Origin: Nymphaea colorata
Taxonomy: Eukaryota > Streptophyta > Magnoliopsida > Nymphaeales > Nymphaeaceae
Direction of reading: 5' to 3'
Assembly (NCBI RefSeq): GCF_008831285.2
Contig: NC_045149.1
Coordinates: forward strand, 20,911,035-20,971,034
DNA: 60,000 nucleotides
Shown here in pieces: positions 32,685 to 45,998 of this stretch. How positions within the stretch are numbered: the first letter of the stretch is position 1; the number at the start of each line of letters is the position of its first letter. A program made the translations under genes and the position numbers. The notes beneath the pieces are model-generated. The model saw nothing but the letters and a program-made list of their open reading frames with translations, ran no database searches and was not told where the DNA came from.

Positions 32685-35600
32685 TTGTGTGTATGGGACA
32701 GTCAATCATGCCTCTCAGTTTTATCTACCTCCTATAACACCTGGCTGATTGGCTCTCAGTCACATCACCTGTTGACAAATCCAACCGTATAGATAGATGC
32801 AAAATATTCAACTTTATAGGATTAAAAAAAGGCAATCAAAATCAGACTTGTTTCCGATTTTTATATTTTAATACACCCTGTATCTTCCGTACAGTAAGAT
32901 TTATGTAAAAGAATTTAAACACCAAGAGAAACAAGGGAGGAAGAGGCATATATATATATATATAGCGAGAGAGAGAGAGAGAGTGTGTGTGCTATAACCA
33001 TAAGGAAAGATGAACAACATGGTCAAGTCACCTTGTAATGGGCATCAAGGACTCAGAGTTTTCATTGTAAGGTTCGGACATTGGACTTCGATCATCTAAA
33101 GAGAATTCAATGAATGCCAAGCCATTTCCTTGAGTAAGTCCTTCAGAATACAAGATATCCCGCTCAGAAGGTTCATACTCATTGCTTGATACCTCAATAG
33201 CCTGTCAAAATGTTAATGGCACAATAAATAAAACAAAATTCAACACAAGGAAACCAAAAAAAAAAATCCTCAATTCAGCAGAAGAAAATGTCAACAGGAA
33301 AACAGATGTAAATTCTGGATCATAAAACCTATGTTAAAATTTAAATCCTGCAGGTTTTCAGCAATGATATGGGACTGCATTAATTCTGAAAGTTGGTAGG
33401 TCTATTTTTAGCTGTGAATACTAATGGCTAGATTTCATTTAAGGATCCATGGTCGACCTAAAATGGTGTTTTCTACCTCCATTTTTAAGAAAATAATAGG
33501 TTGAGAAGATGCACCATAAATCAAATAAGAGTGCTGCATGAATGGTGGTCAAGTCATCATCAAAATAAAATCATCAGCAGAGGATATAAAGGATGAGAAG
33601 CAAGAAGGTAGAATGATCCCATGAAATATCTAGCTCTAAGCAATAGTTACAGCTGTTCCTAACTGGGCAACAATCATCCAAGGAATCATTCAGTAGCTTG
33701 GCCCAAACGTCGTGACAAATTAGTAAATACTAGGTTCTCAAGTTTGTCTCCAGCACCCTTCAGATTAATTGTGTTTGGTTCAATATCGTGACTAGTCAAG
33801 GTCAATAACAGACTCAGTTCTGCCCAAATTGGACTCCTGAAAAGAAATTGACTGGGTCTATTATACCTTTTCTTGAATGGAAAACTTCCATAGAATGCCT
33901 TGGATCATCTAGTAATGATCATGCAATTCATAATCACTTCGTTTTGTTGGAATTCTGAGAAAGTATTACTTGACCTTTGTTTTTTTGTATATACGTATAC
34001 ACTCTTTTGAAATAGTTAAATTAATTAATTCTATACCTATTCAAACAAAAACCTAATCCCAATTATCACAATGCAAGTGCAGAAGCAAGCTAGAAGACCA
34101 GTTACTCGAACAAGCATAATACAACAAGTTTCAGATAATTCATCCCTGAAATATTTACTTGTGCTATGATCAGACAAGAAGAGAACCCAAAACTATTTCA
34201 TTGTCTTAATATTAAAGTGTAGAACAAAGTGGAAAATGCTTCATCAACAAGACGGAAGAAGAAAACACAGAACTAGACAACTAATGCAGGCAAACCAGGA
34301 AAAAAAAGAGCAGATAAATCACAATAGAAGATGGTTTCAAAACTTTAAAAGCCACAAATTAGATTACAGTCGCATTTGCTACAGCCGCACAGAACTACAA
34401 ATTGACACAACTTCCTGTCATGGTCAAAGGGTCAATACTCGAAAAATGAAAGACCAATATCATTGTATTCTCCGAGGTCCGGCATCCACATGGTAAGCAT
34501 CTTATAAGGAAGTCTTTTGACATGGAAACTCGTATAGTCACAAAAAAAGAGTTTTTTTTTTTAAAAAGGATAAATATATTAGCTGTTTAAAACTAATACT
34601 CAAAATGAAAAAAAAAAAAAGAGTTTTTTCTTTTTTTGGCGTTTTTTCCCATTTTTTTGGCGTTTTATTCATTTTTTCACTTTTTTTTTAATGACAAACT
34701 GCTTTTTCTTCTTTTCTAATTTTTATTTGTTGAAAATCTACTTATTTTGATGTTCGTGTTATTAGTTCCTCACTTATTTGATTTTTCCCTCATTTTTAGT
34801 TTTTTATTTTTTTTAAATTTTACCATATTTTTCTTTTTTTTTTTAAGTTCGCCGTATTATACCTGAGAGAAACCTCACTGTTTGAAACCCGAGAAAGTTT
34901 AGTGAAAATAAACAAAAAAAAATCACCAATCTGGAGCTATCCATTATACCTGAGAGAAACCTCACTGTTTGACAACTGAGAAAGTTTAGTGAAAATAAAC
35001 ACAAAAAGATCACCAATCTGGAGCTCTCCATTCACTGTTTTTTGCTAACAATGGCTGCTTCAAAGTTCTCCATTTTCAACAAACTTTACTTCCCATACAA
35101 ATCAGGAAGCTCAAAATGGTGAGAACCAAGAAGCAAAAAATCAGAGTACAATACCACCCTCATTGCAACAATAAAACTGAGTGAAGTTCCCCATAGCCAA
35201 TAATGGCCATAAATGCTAAATAGGGATGTGTTCGATAGAGTACAAATGGGCCAGATCCTATAAAAGACAGAAAAACAACCTAACAATATCTACTTACATG
35301 GAAGTCCAACATTGACCACCAATGTATTCGAGGACAAGAAGAAAAAAGTTGATGGACACATGCATAAACCATCTACGTATGCACACCCACCAAGGAACCA
35401 CCATGTGGATAACATGAAATAGATAAATGCTGCAGAAAGAAGATCATGATGAAAAGGTTCACTGATTGAAATTACTGTGCCCAAGAAGCAAAGAATTTCA
35501 AACAAATCAATCATGAAGCAGAAGTGTTACTGTTCAAAATCACAGATAGCAAGATCATGCACTTGCATATAAACAAAACAGAACACAGGTAAGTGCAAGC

Positions 35601-38600
35601 TGAGCACTGAGCAGGGTGCTGAAAAGGTACCCGATCTAAGAAATAGTCGGCAACATCCGAAAGGAAATGAAGCTCACTCCTTCTCTTGTATGTTTCCTGA
35701 ATAGCTGGGTCTTTCCACACCTCATCCACTAATGGAGCATATTCACGTGTGGCAGCTGGGAAGAATGCATCCAAATCTCCCATGGCAATGATTTCCAATA
35801 GCCAGTCAGAAAAATGTTTCAACCTTGGACTGATGGAATAGATGCATTCGCATGGACCTTCTTTGTTGTTCTCTCCTGATACGTTTTCAATACAAAATAA
35901 GACATTTCCTTGAAAAATATACCATTACATAATCTTGATAAGCAATCCAGGAGAAGCTCATAACCCACATACAGAACAGAGGAATACAATGTACAATTTC
36001 TGATAAATTAAAACGCACACAGCCCATAGCAGGACAGGCAAAGATGATGTACAATCTCAGACAAATGCAAGCACAAACAAACATATGCATACCTGTACGA
36101 AGCCAATCATTTATCATGATTATTAAAAGGATAAAACAGTCTCGGCAAGTCACTAGCAAATTTAGAGTGATTTTCATCTTCACACAAGCTACAAAAGCTA
36201 CAGATCTAAGGCTGTAAATAAAAAGCTGCAGAAGTGTGAGATATTGCAGCAAACTGAAAGGACAGAACATGGGTTGCCTTAAGAGAAAGATAGCATTTTG
36301 ACATGAAGTAGTCACCACAGGTTAAGAAAAAGGAAAAAAGAAAAAAACACGGAGTTGGAGATGACTGCACACCCATAAGATGGTACTTGGATTATGTTTG
36401 AAATCTTTGGACTATAAGGAGAACCTGCATGCGTCTTTGCACAGTCTCCAGTTCCACTACAAACTAAAGTTTCACCATTGTCTGCCATTGCAGGGCTCAC
36501 TATTGATAAGCAGCATACAGGATATAAGCATGGAAAAACAGCAATGCTTCTAGAGAAAAATATAGCTACACCTTCTATAGACGAGTATAGTTGTTTCAAA
36601 GCAGCATAAAAAGGAACTCAGGAATCATGATCCAACAAAGGAGAATATCCTAGGAGACAATCACCTTCATTTCTTTGGTCATGCAGATCAAGATGTTTGA
36701 GCTTGAGTAATGCCTCCTCCTCAAAGCGCTCTCGCCCCTCAAGCAAAATGCTGAGGTATCTGTACAAGTTGCTTTGAATCATAAGTTTGATGCTTTCCAG
36801 CTCCTCTGATGTAAACTTGTTCCCATATAAAAATTTGGCCTGTGCAATGGTATCAATAGCACACAAGGGATTGTCAATACAATGAGAGGAACTTGCGGCA
36901 AATGAAACAATATAAAATTATCAAGAAAAATAATGTCTCCATATGATTAAAAAAAACACAAAAAACACAAAATTGTCCACTAAATCATACTAAAAAAAAG
37001 AGCAAAGCATTGACCTTTATAAGCAATTTCATAGACAATCTAAGATTATCCAAAGTAAATTTCTAATAGATATAAATAGCAGGGAGAGTAACTTTCTTAT
37101 GACTAATAAAAAATATGGAGAGATAACGTGCCTATACCAAAATCTTAAAAAGTTTTTCACCAAACCCCATGATGGATATGATAACGTGCGGCAAAAAGCA
37201 AGAAAAAATTTGCATGCTCATGTGCTGGAAATCTTATTCTTTATGAAACTTTACTATTGCACGTATGCAAATAAGTCTGCACATGATGCATATTTTAGAG
37301 AAGCATCTTCCATATGAAACTAGTCATGGTTCTGGCATACTTTTATACAATGAAAATTAAAAAGTAAATAATTTTGGGGTTACCCCATACTAGTGCTATA
37401 TGGATGCAAATGAGACGGACAGCAATGACAAAAAAGGTAGTATCAAGGTAAAGGAATGGGAGGACCCAAGGTTCACCGCTTAAGCAGTCACAATTTACTT
37501 CCTTTTCTTCAACAACAGAAACAGATGCACACATGAGAACCAGCAGCAATGCAATCACAATAAGTCGATAACATAAACTCCATAACCCTCCCTAGTAAGC
37601 ATGATTGTTCCATAAGTGAAGACAAAAAGCTAATTGAAGAAATTTTATGAATGATGAGTCAAAACAGCAGAAAAATACCTGCTTGAAGATGGTACTGGTT
37701 CCTGAGCCAGGAAGTCCAAGAAGTAGAAGCTTATGAACCCTTTTATGTTCCAGATATTCTGGCACGGATCTGATGGAGTAGTTGGTAGCATCATTATGTA
37801 GTCCATGAGATTTCTCACGGAGTACAGGGAGGGAGAACAGAGAACATATCAACCGTGTGAATGCCTGCCTAGCAAAAACCGGAACGAAAACCGTTCACAA
37901 CAGTTCATGTTTTTCTATCTACTAAGTTGGATAAATCTGCTTCTGTCATCAAACATTACCTTGTCCCAAATCTTCCCTTTAATGTTATTTTGACCTTCCT
38001 CCTCATAGCTTCCGTCAGCATAGACCCAGAAATGAGTTTCAGGTGGGCACTGCACGTTTGCCAACTGCAACATCACATAAGCCATTTAGCACAAGGAAGG
38101 TGCTACTTACCAAGCCAAACTATCATAAGATCCACACATATCTAAGATGACTAGGTTAATAATGTGAAACCACAAAGTATAAAGACCAAAATGACATAAT
38201 GATCCCACACATGAATTAAATCATACAATCGTGGAACATGCAAGACACAACATGATTGTTTTCAAAATCTATTTTGACAAAAATGGTAGCTGATCTGGAC
38301 TACCTAAGCAGCAAAAAACAAAAAAGTGATTTGGAGGAAGAATAACAGGCCCTTTAAGGGAAACATCACTGATGAGGTCGAGGAAATGCTGCATTTATTT
38401 GACAAGCATCTGCTTATCTGCGTAGTTGCATATTACCTTCAGCACTCGTAGTTCAATCTTGGTTATTTCCCGACCGTTGATGAAAACCTTTGTGTTGCCG
38501 TTACTTGCATCAGGACCTAGTTTTCCTCCTAAATTCAAGTTTGAACTGATAACCCGATCTGGTTTCTCTCCTTCCTTTTTATACCAAAGAAAAAAAACAG

Positions 38601-38655
38601 CAATGAGCATCCATACGATATAAAAATTTCAAAGATGGAGGCGTTATATGTGTGC

Positions 38656-38686
<31 letters not shown>

Positions 38687-39794
38687 AAAGAGAGGGAGAG
38701 AGTTGCACCTTTCCCCATAGTCCTGATTCCTTGTCATACCAGTAGCGCCCAGGCTTCAATTTTTGTGGAGGACATGGACATCCTAATAATTCTGCCATTT
38801 CTTCTTGTCTTAGTGGTCGTCCATTTACTATCAGTTGCTCCGGCCGAAGCTGATTGGCAGAGCACTCCCTCTCTGCCTTCATGATTTGCCTTACTTCCAA
38901 GGGACTGAGCAGTCGAGATAGCATTCTTGAGCATTTCCCTAGAGCCAGTCGTTTGGATTCATTGATGGGTTCACCTATACATGGAACGCACTTGCGGCCT
39001 TCAGGCATTGAACCCATCGCCCTGAGCACACAGTTACTGCAATACCTGGCATCACAAACAAGGCAAGACTCCCTATCTGAAAGCCTGTTACCTCTGCCAC
39101 ACCTATTACAAATCCCTCGTTTTCTCTCTTTCTCTGCGGATATTGCTCTACGCCCACTACGAAATTGAGGCTTCTCAGTTGATCGGACGGATCCTACTTC
39201 TTTCCTTCCAGGCCTATCAATAGAACTGAAAGTTACAACAGTTCTCTTGCCTTCATTCGTAGCTGGCCTGGGTGGGCTTCCAGGAGGGCTATGAACTGAA
39301 CGTGGAGAAGCAGAAAGAGAACATGCTGAAGACTCGGGCTTCCGTGTAGCTGATGCAGCTGATTCTGAACTGTGCGACAGCCTAGGACTTGAATATTCAG
39401 TTGACTGGGGCAAAACCAACGGATTGGTGCCAGAGAAGTCTCCAGACTTACCACAATCATCCTCATCGGGATCAGGCTCACGGTCTACACTTGGACCTGA
39501 CGCATTAAACCGAGACTTTGCAAGCATTCTTCCACGCAAAGGGATGGGTTCTACCATAGGAGGACTGGAATAGCTCACTGAACTCTCTGCAACGGGTAAC
39601 GACTTGACCATGGATGCCGTTGGTATAGCTGAGTCTACAGGTTCAACTCTAGGAACTTCATAAGGTATTGGTGGTCCTTTGTACTCTACTGCAATCGAGT
39701 AATCAAGATTTCCCGAATCCGGGAGAGGAGCACCTGGAGGAAGCATTCTTCTCAGTAAGTCCTGCCAACCCTTCTCCTCATCGGCTTCCGCCAT
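31521..39794 (-). CDS. XLG3: Extra-large guanine nucleotide-binding protein (XLG3-like), 8 exons
   Basis: XLG proteins are plant-only G-alpha-like subunits that pair with G-beta-gamma in signalling. Exons, all with GT...AG borders and consistent phase, are 38709-39794, 38437-38574, 37960-38064, 37679-37864, 36665-36839, 35631-35875, 33032-33201 and 31521-32103, giving 895 residues. The start is the ATG at 39792-39794 (context AAAATGG). Residues 1-55 match the XLG3-type opening ([20 protein letters not shown]). A Cys-rich zinc-binding block has Cys at 229, 232, 244, 247, 252, 255, 269 and 272. The G-alpha-like half has a P-loop [13 protein letters not shown] (493-505) in which the usual GKST is changed, as is normal for XLGs, and NKYD at 780-783. 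The switch and TCAxD regions are also divergent. It looks intact. The symbol XLG3 rests on the N-terminus; XLG family membership is certain. Confidence 0.95.
32652..32679 (+). repeat. (TG)14 microsatellite in intron 7
   Basis: A pure TG run lies within the last intron of the G-protein gene. A second cluster in the same intron, (TA)8 then (GA)9 at 32949-32984, sits about 50 bp from the exon 7 donor. Confidence 0.95.
34545..34870 (+). repeat. T-rich dispersed repeat, copy 2, inside intron 6
   Basis: This is the partner of 24840-25230, in the same orientation. It lies in the 2.4-kb sixth intron of the G-protein gene, opposite in direction to the gene. On the coding strand it appears as an A-rich tract. 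Confidence 0.55.
34855..35031 (+). repeat. Two-copy 87-bp tandem repeat in intron 6
   Basis: Two adjacent copies start ACCTGAGAGAAACCTCACTG at 34861 and 34948. Both run through AGAAAGTTTAGTGAAAATAA to CACCAATCTGGAGCT with few differences. It abuts the end of the T-rich dispersed repeat and may be a duplicated part of it. Confidence 0.85.
38662..38686 (+). repeat. (TA)n microsatellite in intron 1
   Basis: This is a pure TA run in the short first intron of the G-protein gene, between the exon 1 donor (38708-38707) and the exon 2 acceptor (38576-38575). Confidence 0.95.
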
Positions 39795-41700
39795 TTTCAC
39801 TAGATACAACTCCAATCTTGATTATCAGACTCAGAGTTCCAAATCCAACATCTCAATGGAAGGCTTATCCTTCACGAAGAAAGGCCGTCACATGTTCCCC
39901 AAACCAAATAGGGGGGCTTATGAAAGCATACACCGCAACTCTGTCTTCAAAACCTGAAAAGACCCAACAAAACAAAAATTCTCAAACTCATTGGAGAAAA
40001 CATAATATGCCCACAAAAGCCTGATGCGCCTAATCCTCTTTCCAAAGCAATAGGCAGCCAAGAAACAGGTGAGGGACCGACTTCTCTCGGAATCTTCTGC
40101 GCAGTAGATCCAAAAAAACTGCACAACCTAAAAGCTTTGAAAGAAACCGACTCCATAACACCCAATGTCCCAATTTAAAGATACGTTTCCAACTCACTGT
40201 TAAACAACGGAAGAAAATAGAAACTTAAGATTAATACTCGAAGCCAACCGTCCCTTGATTTTAGAACGACACCAGATCCAACGGTCGAAGAAGAAGAAAA
40301 ATTCCTTCATACCAAGTAATCTAAAAAGTACATGTTGAGGTAAAAAGGTGAACAGTCTCAACCAACAAGCGGTCATCAGAAGAGCAGATGTCTTCGAGAT
40401 TCTCTAAACAGATTTAGAAGAACCCTGCCATTTGAAGGGTAAGAGTGCCAAATGCAGACTACTCCCATCCTGGTACCTGTAATTTAGCTATTCATGATGC
40501 TAAGTTGTGTAGCTACTTCTGTCATTGACTCACAACTTGAGAAAGAGAGAGAGAGAGAGAGAAGAGTTGTTCTGCAGGAGGAGACCAAATTTATACATCA
40601 TAGACATCATACAACCCGGGCATACCATTTGCACTACACTGAAAAAGCACAGAAACCAACCAAGATGAGCTCCAAACAAGCAAGTACCTGGCAATTTGGC
40701 ACCGGAAAACCTTTAGAAAGTGCGGGAAGCCTAACAGAGAGAGAGAGGGAGTAGTAAGAGGCGAACTGAACCACCAAGACTTTATCCAGAAGGAGCATCC
40801 TCAATCAGAAAGGGGGGGAAAATCCAACAAATTCGAGGGGAGATAACAGCTCAGCTTCACACCAAGCATCACAAACTAGCACGCGAAAGTCTAGGGGAGC
40901 CCGCGTTTCCTTTTCTTGCCCGGTTTTCAACTGTTCAGACGGCCGAAAGAGATGCAAGATTTGGGTAGGCTCGTTGCACACTTTTCTAGAGAGAGAGAGA
41001 GAGAAATAGAAAGATGGAACACCTGATAAATCTCAGCCTGACTTTTCTTCTCCTTGTTGTTTCGCTCGTGCTCGCTCCAGTGAAATCTTCGACCTCTGCA
41101 AAAGAGAGAGAGAGGTTACATCTTTGGCAATTCCCTAGGAAAGGTGGGGAGGGTGGGAAAAGGTGGGGCTGAAAAAAGTCGAGTAGTTTTAAGAGGGAGA
41201 AAAGTGAACCCTTTGATAATACGACCAGAGAGGAGAGTCACAGTGTTACTGCTGACAGAGAAAGGTGATCTTTCGACTCTTTGTGAGAAAGAAAGAGACA
41301 CAGAGAGAGAGTCTCTAGTTCAATGGTTACGGTAAGAGTAACCTCAAGAGAAGACTCTTCTTCTTCTTCATCCTCGGGCTCAACTAATTCCTGGCACATT
41401 CTTCCTGGCGAAGGAAGAGAAAGAGAGACAGACAGACAGACCGACACATTCATGAGAATCCTTACCTTCACCAAATGCCTATATTGATACTCGCAGAAAT
41501 GAATGAGAGACAGAGAGAGAAAGAGAGGGATGATGGGCGGAAGTCAGAACTCAACGCAGAAGAGGATCGAAGGTTAAGAAAGTAAATGCCCTACTACCAA
41601 CGGGCTGCTCTGCGGAAAAAGGAAGCGGAGAGGCAGAGAGATGCGCCTGAGCAACGCCATCCACGTTCAGACACGCACGCCGGCGATCGGGTCGGATGTC
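39795..41700 (-). promoter_or_regulatory. Probable leader and promoter region of the G-protein gene
   Basis: A good minus-strand 5' splice site, GTGAAG then GTAAGG, occurs with the exon ending at 41466, after a CT-rich stretch at 41467-41700. A matching 3' splice site (CTTTTCAG, exon from 39952) precedes the start codon. This would give a non-coding first exon joined to the coding exon, leaving a leader of about 160 bp before the ATG. Several GA/CT tracts (40543-40562, 40988-41004, 41106-41116) lie in between. This is inferred from splice signals alone; no TATA box was identified with confidence. Confidence 0.35.
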
Positions 41701-44700
41701 TTTCCTACTACTGTTTGTACTTAGCCCCGATTCCACTTGAACTGAGTTTTATACAATTGGAAGTTTTTGGAATCCCAATTAAATGATTCATACTCTTACA
41801 CAACTGTGTTGAATCAAACTCAAATTTAAATTCATTCACGAAACTCCATGTCAACTTCAAGTCCAACCAGTAAGCAGATTTCATTTCTTCACTAAATTTA
41901 GCTAAATGAATTAAATATCTTTTAGTGAGTGCTTGGCTTAGACGAAGGTGTAATTTTTTCTCTCTCATGAAACAATTTTTTTTTGTTTTAAATAGCATGT
42001 TAAAAACAGAGTGCCAAGCAAAGCAACTTGTCCAACAATTTTGGACCAAGAGTGCCACTCAAGTGTCTCTCCAATTGTAGATATGGTTCCAAATGGGTTG
42101 GATCTTCCAATGCGAACGAAGTAAAATAAAGATTCCAACTGATGATCACAAGTCTGACTTGAGATCCTTAGTTTGACAAACCATAGATTTTTTGTCATAG
42201 ATCTTTTGTCATGTTAGCAAAAATAAGCCGCATCAGGTCGCAGGATTTTAAATCTAAAGCAATCAAACACCCCCTACCCAATTTTTCATCATACAAAAAA
42301 TACATGTTATAAAAATATGTTGCTAATACCAGAAAAAGTGACTACAACCACTCAAAGAGATATGCTCCATCCAACCAGCTATGTCAAATCCGGGATCCTC
42401 ATTGGTTGTTCGTCGGATATCGAGCTCCAAATTCAGTTAGTAGTCGGATCCAATTAATTTTTTTTTTTTTTTTTTTTGCACTAGATCCAGTGAAAAACAG
42501 ATTGAAAATCAAAATCAGGTGATGACAGAATCAAAGCATGAGTGGCTTCTTGCTTTTGGGGGCACACCCAAACAAAAAGAAATTTGGAGGCTTCAAGACT
42601 TTAGGAAGAAGGGGACACATCAATTATGGTACCATTGTCCATGAGCGCCCTTTATGTTGTGCACTCAACAACGTTTGGGGACTTTCCTTGCCTTGTTTAA
42701 AAGTTGAGAGTCATCATCAATGCTGCCTTTGGCCACATGGGCTTCTTTTCTCTTTGGGTCTTCTTGTTAGGGCACCTTGTTAGGGCACCAAGAAATTATT
42801 AAATTGGTACAAAGATTTTATGGGTTTGTGGCAGCAGAAAAAGAGGCCTTGGCCTTGGGACCAGCTCTGAATCATGTGGCTCCAACAACTCATTCGCTGA
42901 TTAACATTTCTCTCTTTTTCTCTTTTTCATTTGGGAGGAGCGCAACAACAGAGTCTTGAAGCGCCGCTGTCCGTCTGCGGCTGGGTGACTGTGTCGCTCC
43001 GTCTTTCCTCTCTCTCTTATTTTTCTGTGCATTGTATTGTATATTTTTTTGCGGTTTATTTTTTGCGGATTGTTTTTGTATTTAGAGGACCTCTTATTTC
43101 CAAATTTTGTTATATATTCCCATTTTATCGGCTCTCTATATATATATGTATATATATATATATATAAAGAAGAAATGAATGATGATTTTGACTATCTAAA
43201 ATTACTTAATCATCTAGACAGGACAATTCATTTGATGCACATAAAAAAAATTGTGATAACTAATAATATATGACAAAAATATTTGTCATCTTTTTTTCAT
43301 TTTTTTCCTAACTGTCCACCGTGATAGATTTTAGAGTTAGATAGATAAATTGTCAAGTAACTCTAAAAAAACCAAAATCACCATCCAATTTTTTTTATAA
43401 ATCATTGAGTGATTTTAAAAAGCCAAAGTCACTATATATATATAATACGTGATGCAATAGTGAGAGCGCTCAATCCACATCAAGATTGAGGTCAACCCAA
43501 GATGCTTCATAATTTTATGCATAGAAAGAGTCGGGTTTAAAATTTTAATAGCTCGAAACCATCCCCATCAACAAATCACCGGCTGATACATTGGAGACAG
43601 AGAAAGAGACGGCTGAGATTTCTTTAGGTAGCTTGCGTTGTGACCAAACAAAAACATTTTGAAAAATTGAAAGAGCCTCCTCCCAACAAAGAGTTTCCTT
43701 TTTGCCTGTTCTCAGTCGGGTAGCAGTTGGCCGAAAGCCTGTCCGGGTCATTAGAATATAATAAAAGAGGGGTTAAATCTTCAACGACGGCGACTATTGT
43801 GAGCTCGCCCTGGTTGACATAAAGATTAGAAAAGGAGGAAAATTTACAGAATGGTACTTAAAATTTGGCAAATAGCAAATTAGTATTTAATCTTAAAAAA
43901 ATAACGAACGGTCACTCAACTGTTTGAGAGAAATTCTCAAATAGCTACTTCCTGTCCTGACCAAAAATGTAACTTTTTAGATAAAATAATAAAAGTACCT
44001 CAGGACTCTTCTTTTGGCCAATCTAAAGTGTTTTTGCCTTTTGAGATGGTACTTTTTTGTATTTTATGTTAAAAGTTGATGTTTTTTTTGTCTCTGGGAA
44101 TTTCTCCGAAGTTGAGTGCCTATTTGATTAAGTTTTAAAGTTTTAACTTTAGTTTGTTATTTCTTCAAACTTTAGAGGTTTATTGTAATTGTTTTAAGTT
44201 GCCTATATAATCCATGGGGATTGACTGATTGAAGTTACTCAAAAGCCAAGGTCTTGATTCGAAAACCATTAGCTGAAAAAATGATCAGGAGTTTTATAAA
44301 TTTGAGAGAAAACACAAATGAAAGATGTCAATAGGTTCTTGATTCTGTTCATCAGCAACTTTGTTTCTAAAATTTCAAACATTTAAAATTGTTCTTAGAT
44401 GGATATTCGGAGTGATCTAGTCAATTACTAGATGTAGTTTTCTAGGTCTCAGAGTTTGACATGGTTGCAAATTTTTTTTCTCTATTGTTTTTTAAATTTT
44501 GAAACGTTCTTTTAATTACTCTTAGATCTTTTTTAATTTTCTCCTGTTGTTAAATATAAAAAATTCATGAAACAGCCACAAAGTGTTATATGTGCCAAAC
44601 AATCTTTAAATGAAATAAGAACAAACAATATACTTTAAAAATAACGGATACCAAAATGTAGCTTTTACATTTAGTATTGTAAGAAATATATGTACAAATA

Positions 44701-45026
44701 TATACAACTTTAAAATTGAAAATACAAGTGAATTGGAAACATTTAACGTGAAGAATGGGCCATTGAAGGCAGGCACTGTCTCAATTATTGGCTTGGCAGC
44801 ATGGTAGCTGATTATTATTGTTCATTTTCTTAAAAAACGAAGGAGTTGGTACCTCCCAATTTTAAAAATTCATGGTATTGAATGAGTGTTGCAGGTTTCA
44901 GTGAAAATCAATGCCTTGTCTCGATAGTACGTCTGATAACCATGGCCGTGAGGCACTTCATTTCGATTAATGTAAGCGATGGGCCATATGGATGAGTCAC
45001 ATTGTGTACTACATTTCAGAATACAC

Positions 45027-45067
<41 letters not shown>

Positions 45068-45263
45068 GGATCTACTAATGCCTAGATAAGAACAGGTTCT
45101 GAACTTAATTTTCATCTTCAGTATTGAGAAATGCTAATGAGTTTACTTTTGAAGTGTTGTTTGTAGAATTTGATACATACTTTACTATAGTATCAAAAGA
45201 ACTTATGTATGCATCATAGTTATGCAAGGCATATATAACATATATTGCATTATTTTATGAGTC
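41701..45263. other. Intergenic stretch with no recognised gene
   Basis: Frames are short and broken. A run of more than 20 T lies at about 42455-42478, and TA tracts lie at 43137-43166 and 45030-45064. A GTACTT / TTAAATACT-type stretch near 43850-44110 hints at an old small element, but I could not define its ends. Confidence 0.5.
45030..45064 (+). repeat. (AT)17 microsatellite
   Basis: This is an uninterrupted AT run in intergenic DNA between the two genes. Confidence 0.95.
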
Positions 45264-45392
45264 GTTTGGCATGGAAAAGTAACATATTGTTTCATGTATC
45301 TACGCCAAAGATTGAGGCATATTCATAAAACATAATACAATGTTTCATGAAACTACCTCAATCTTTGAGGCAAACAGCTTTCATTTTCAAAC
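45264..45392. mobile_element. Small foldback element
   Basis: The outer ends GTTTGGCATGGAAAG and, on the other strand, GTTTGAAAATGAAAG are inverted copies. An inner pair, CCAAAGATTGAGG and CCTCAATCTTTGAGG, is also inverted. About 129 bp in all, with no coding capacity. Part of the core (CTACCTCAA ... CTTTGAG ... CATATTCAT) recurs at 46746-46837, so this is a family. Confidence 0.6.
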
Positions 45393-45817
45393 AATCACTT
45401 GAGAACCTCTTTCAATTTAGAGTTGATTTTGTAAGAAGTATTGAACTACTGACTTCTTTCAACTTGAGGTCACTTAGATGGGTGGGCAGAGCTGTTACTT
45501 GGTAAATTTTCAATGTTCTCCTTAATCAAATCCCCCAAGTAGTGTGTAGGTTGTATGGAAAAATATACAGGTAACTTGCTATGTATATTTATAAAATAAG
45601 CTTATTATATCTACATGTACTTGCTTACCAATTAAAATAAGAATACTGATTATGTGAAGTCCACCATGAGCAAGCAGGAAGCATCTACCTTTTATTTCAG
45701 GAAATAAACATGATTGAATTTACGGGAATTTTATAAGGTGGCAAAGGAGCAACCTGGCCTAAATTGGTTGCAGTGTTTGGTCTGGCAAATATTCACCCAC
45801 CAGCTAGCCGGCTAATG

Positions 45818-45998
45818 CGGCGGAGCCACATGGGGGCTGGTGTAGGCAGTGCCGCAACAGCCTCACAAAATATGTTTGTTTCTATAATATTGTTTTGAAA
45901 TATTTGATTCTTTGTACATATAAATGCTCCTACAATGATTGAATTATATTGAAGTTATTGAATTAGTGTCGTTGCAACCAAAATTTCTAGCTCCGCTA
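45818..45998 (+). mobile_element. Miniature inverted-repeat element, family A copy 1
   Basis: It starts GCGGCGGAGCCACATG, with TGTAGGCAGT further in, and ends CTAGCTCCGCTA. The left 35 bases match the left end of 47509-47674 and the inverted right end of 46325-46541. The terminal inverted repeat is now only about 7-8 bp. No coding capacity. Confidence 0.6.

Noticed and set aside
35887-36599. Minus-strand open frames inside the G-protein gene between exons 5 and 6.
   Set aside because: The exon borders on either side join in frame without them and the XLG family has no matching insert, so they are intron.
39795-39815. An in-frame extension of seven codons upstream of the G-protein ATG.
   Set aside because: It begins with TTG, not ATG. 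The ATG at 39792-39794 has a good context and gives the expected family N-terminus.
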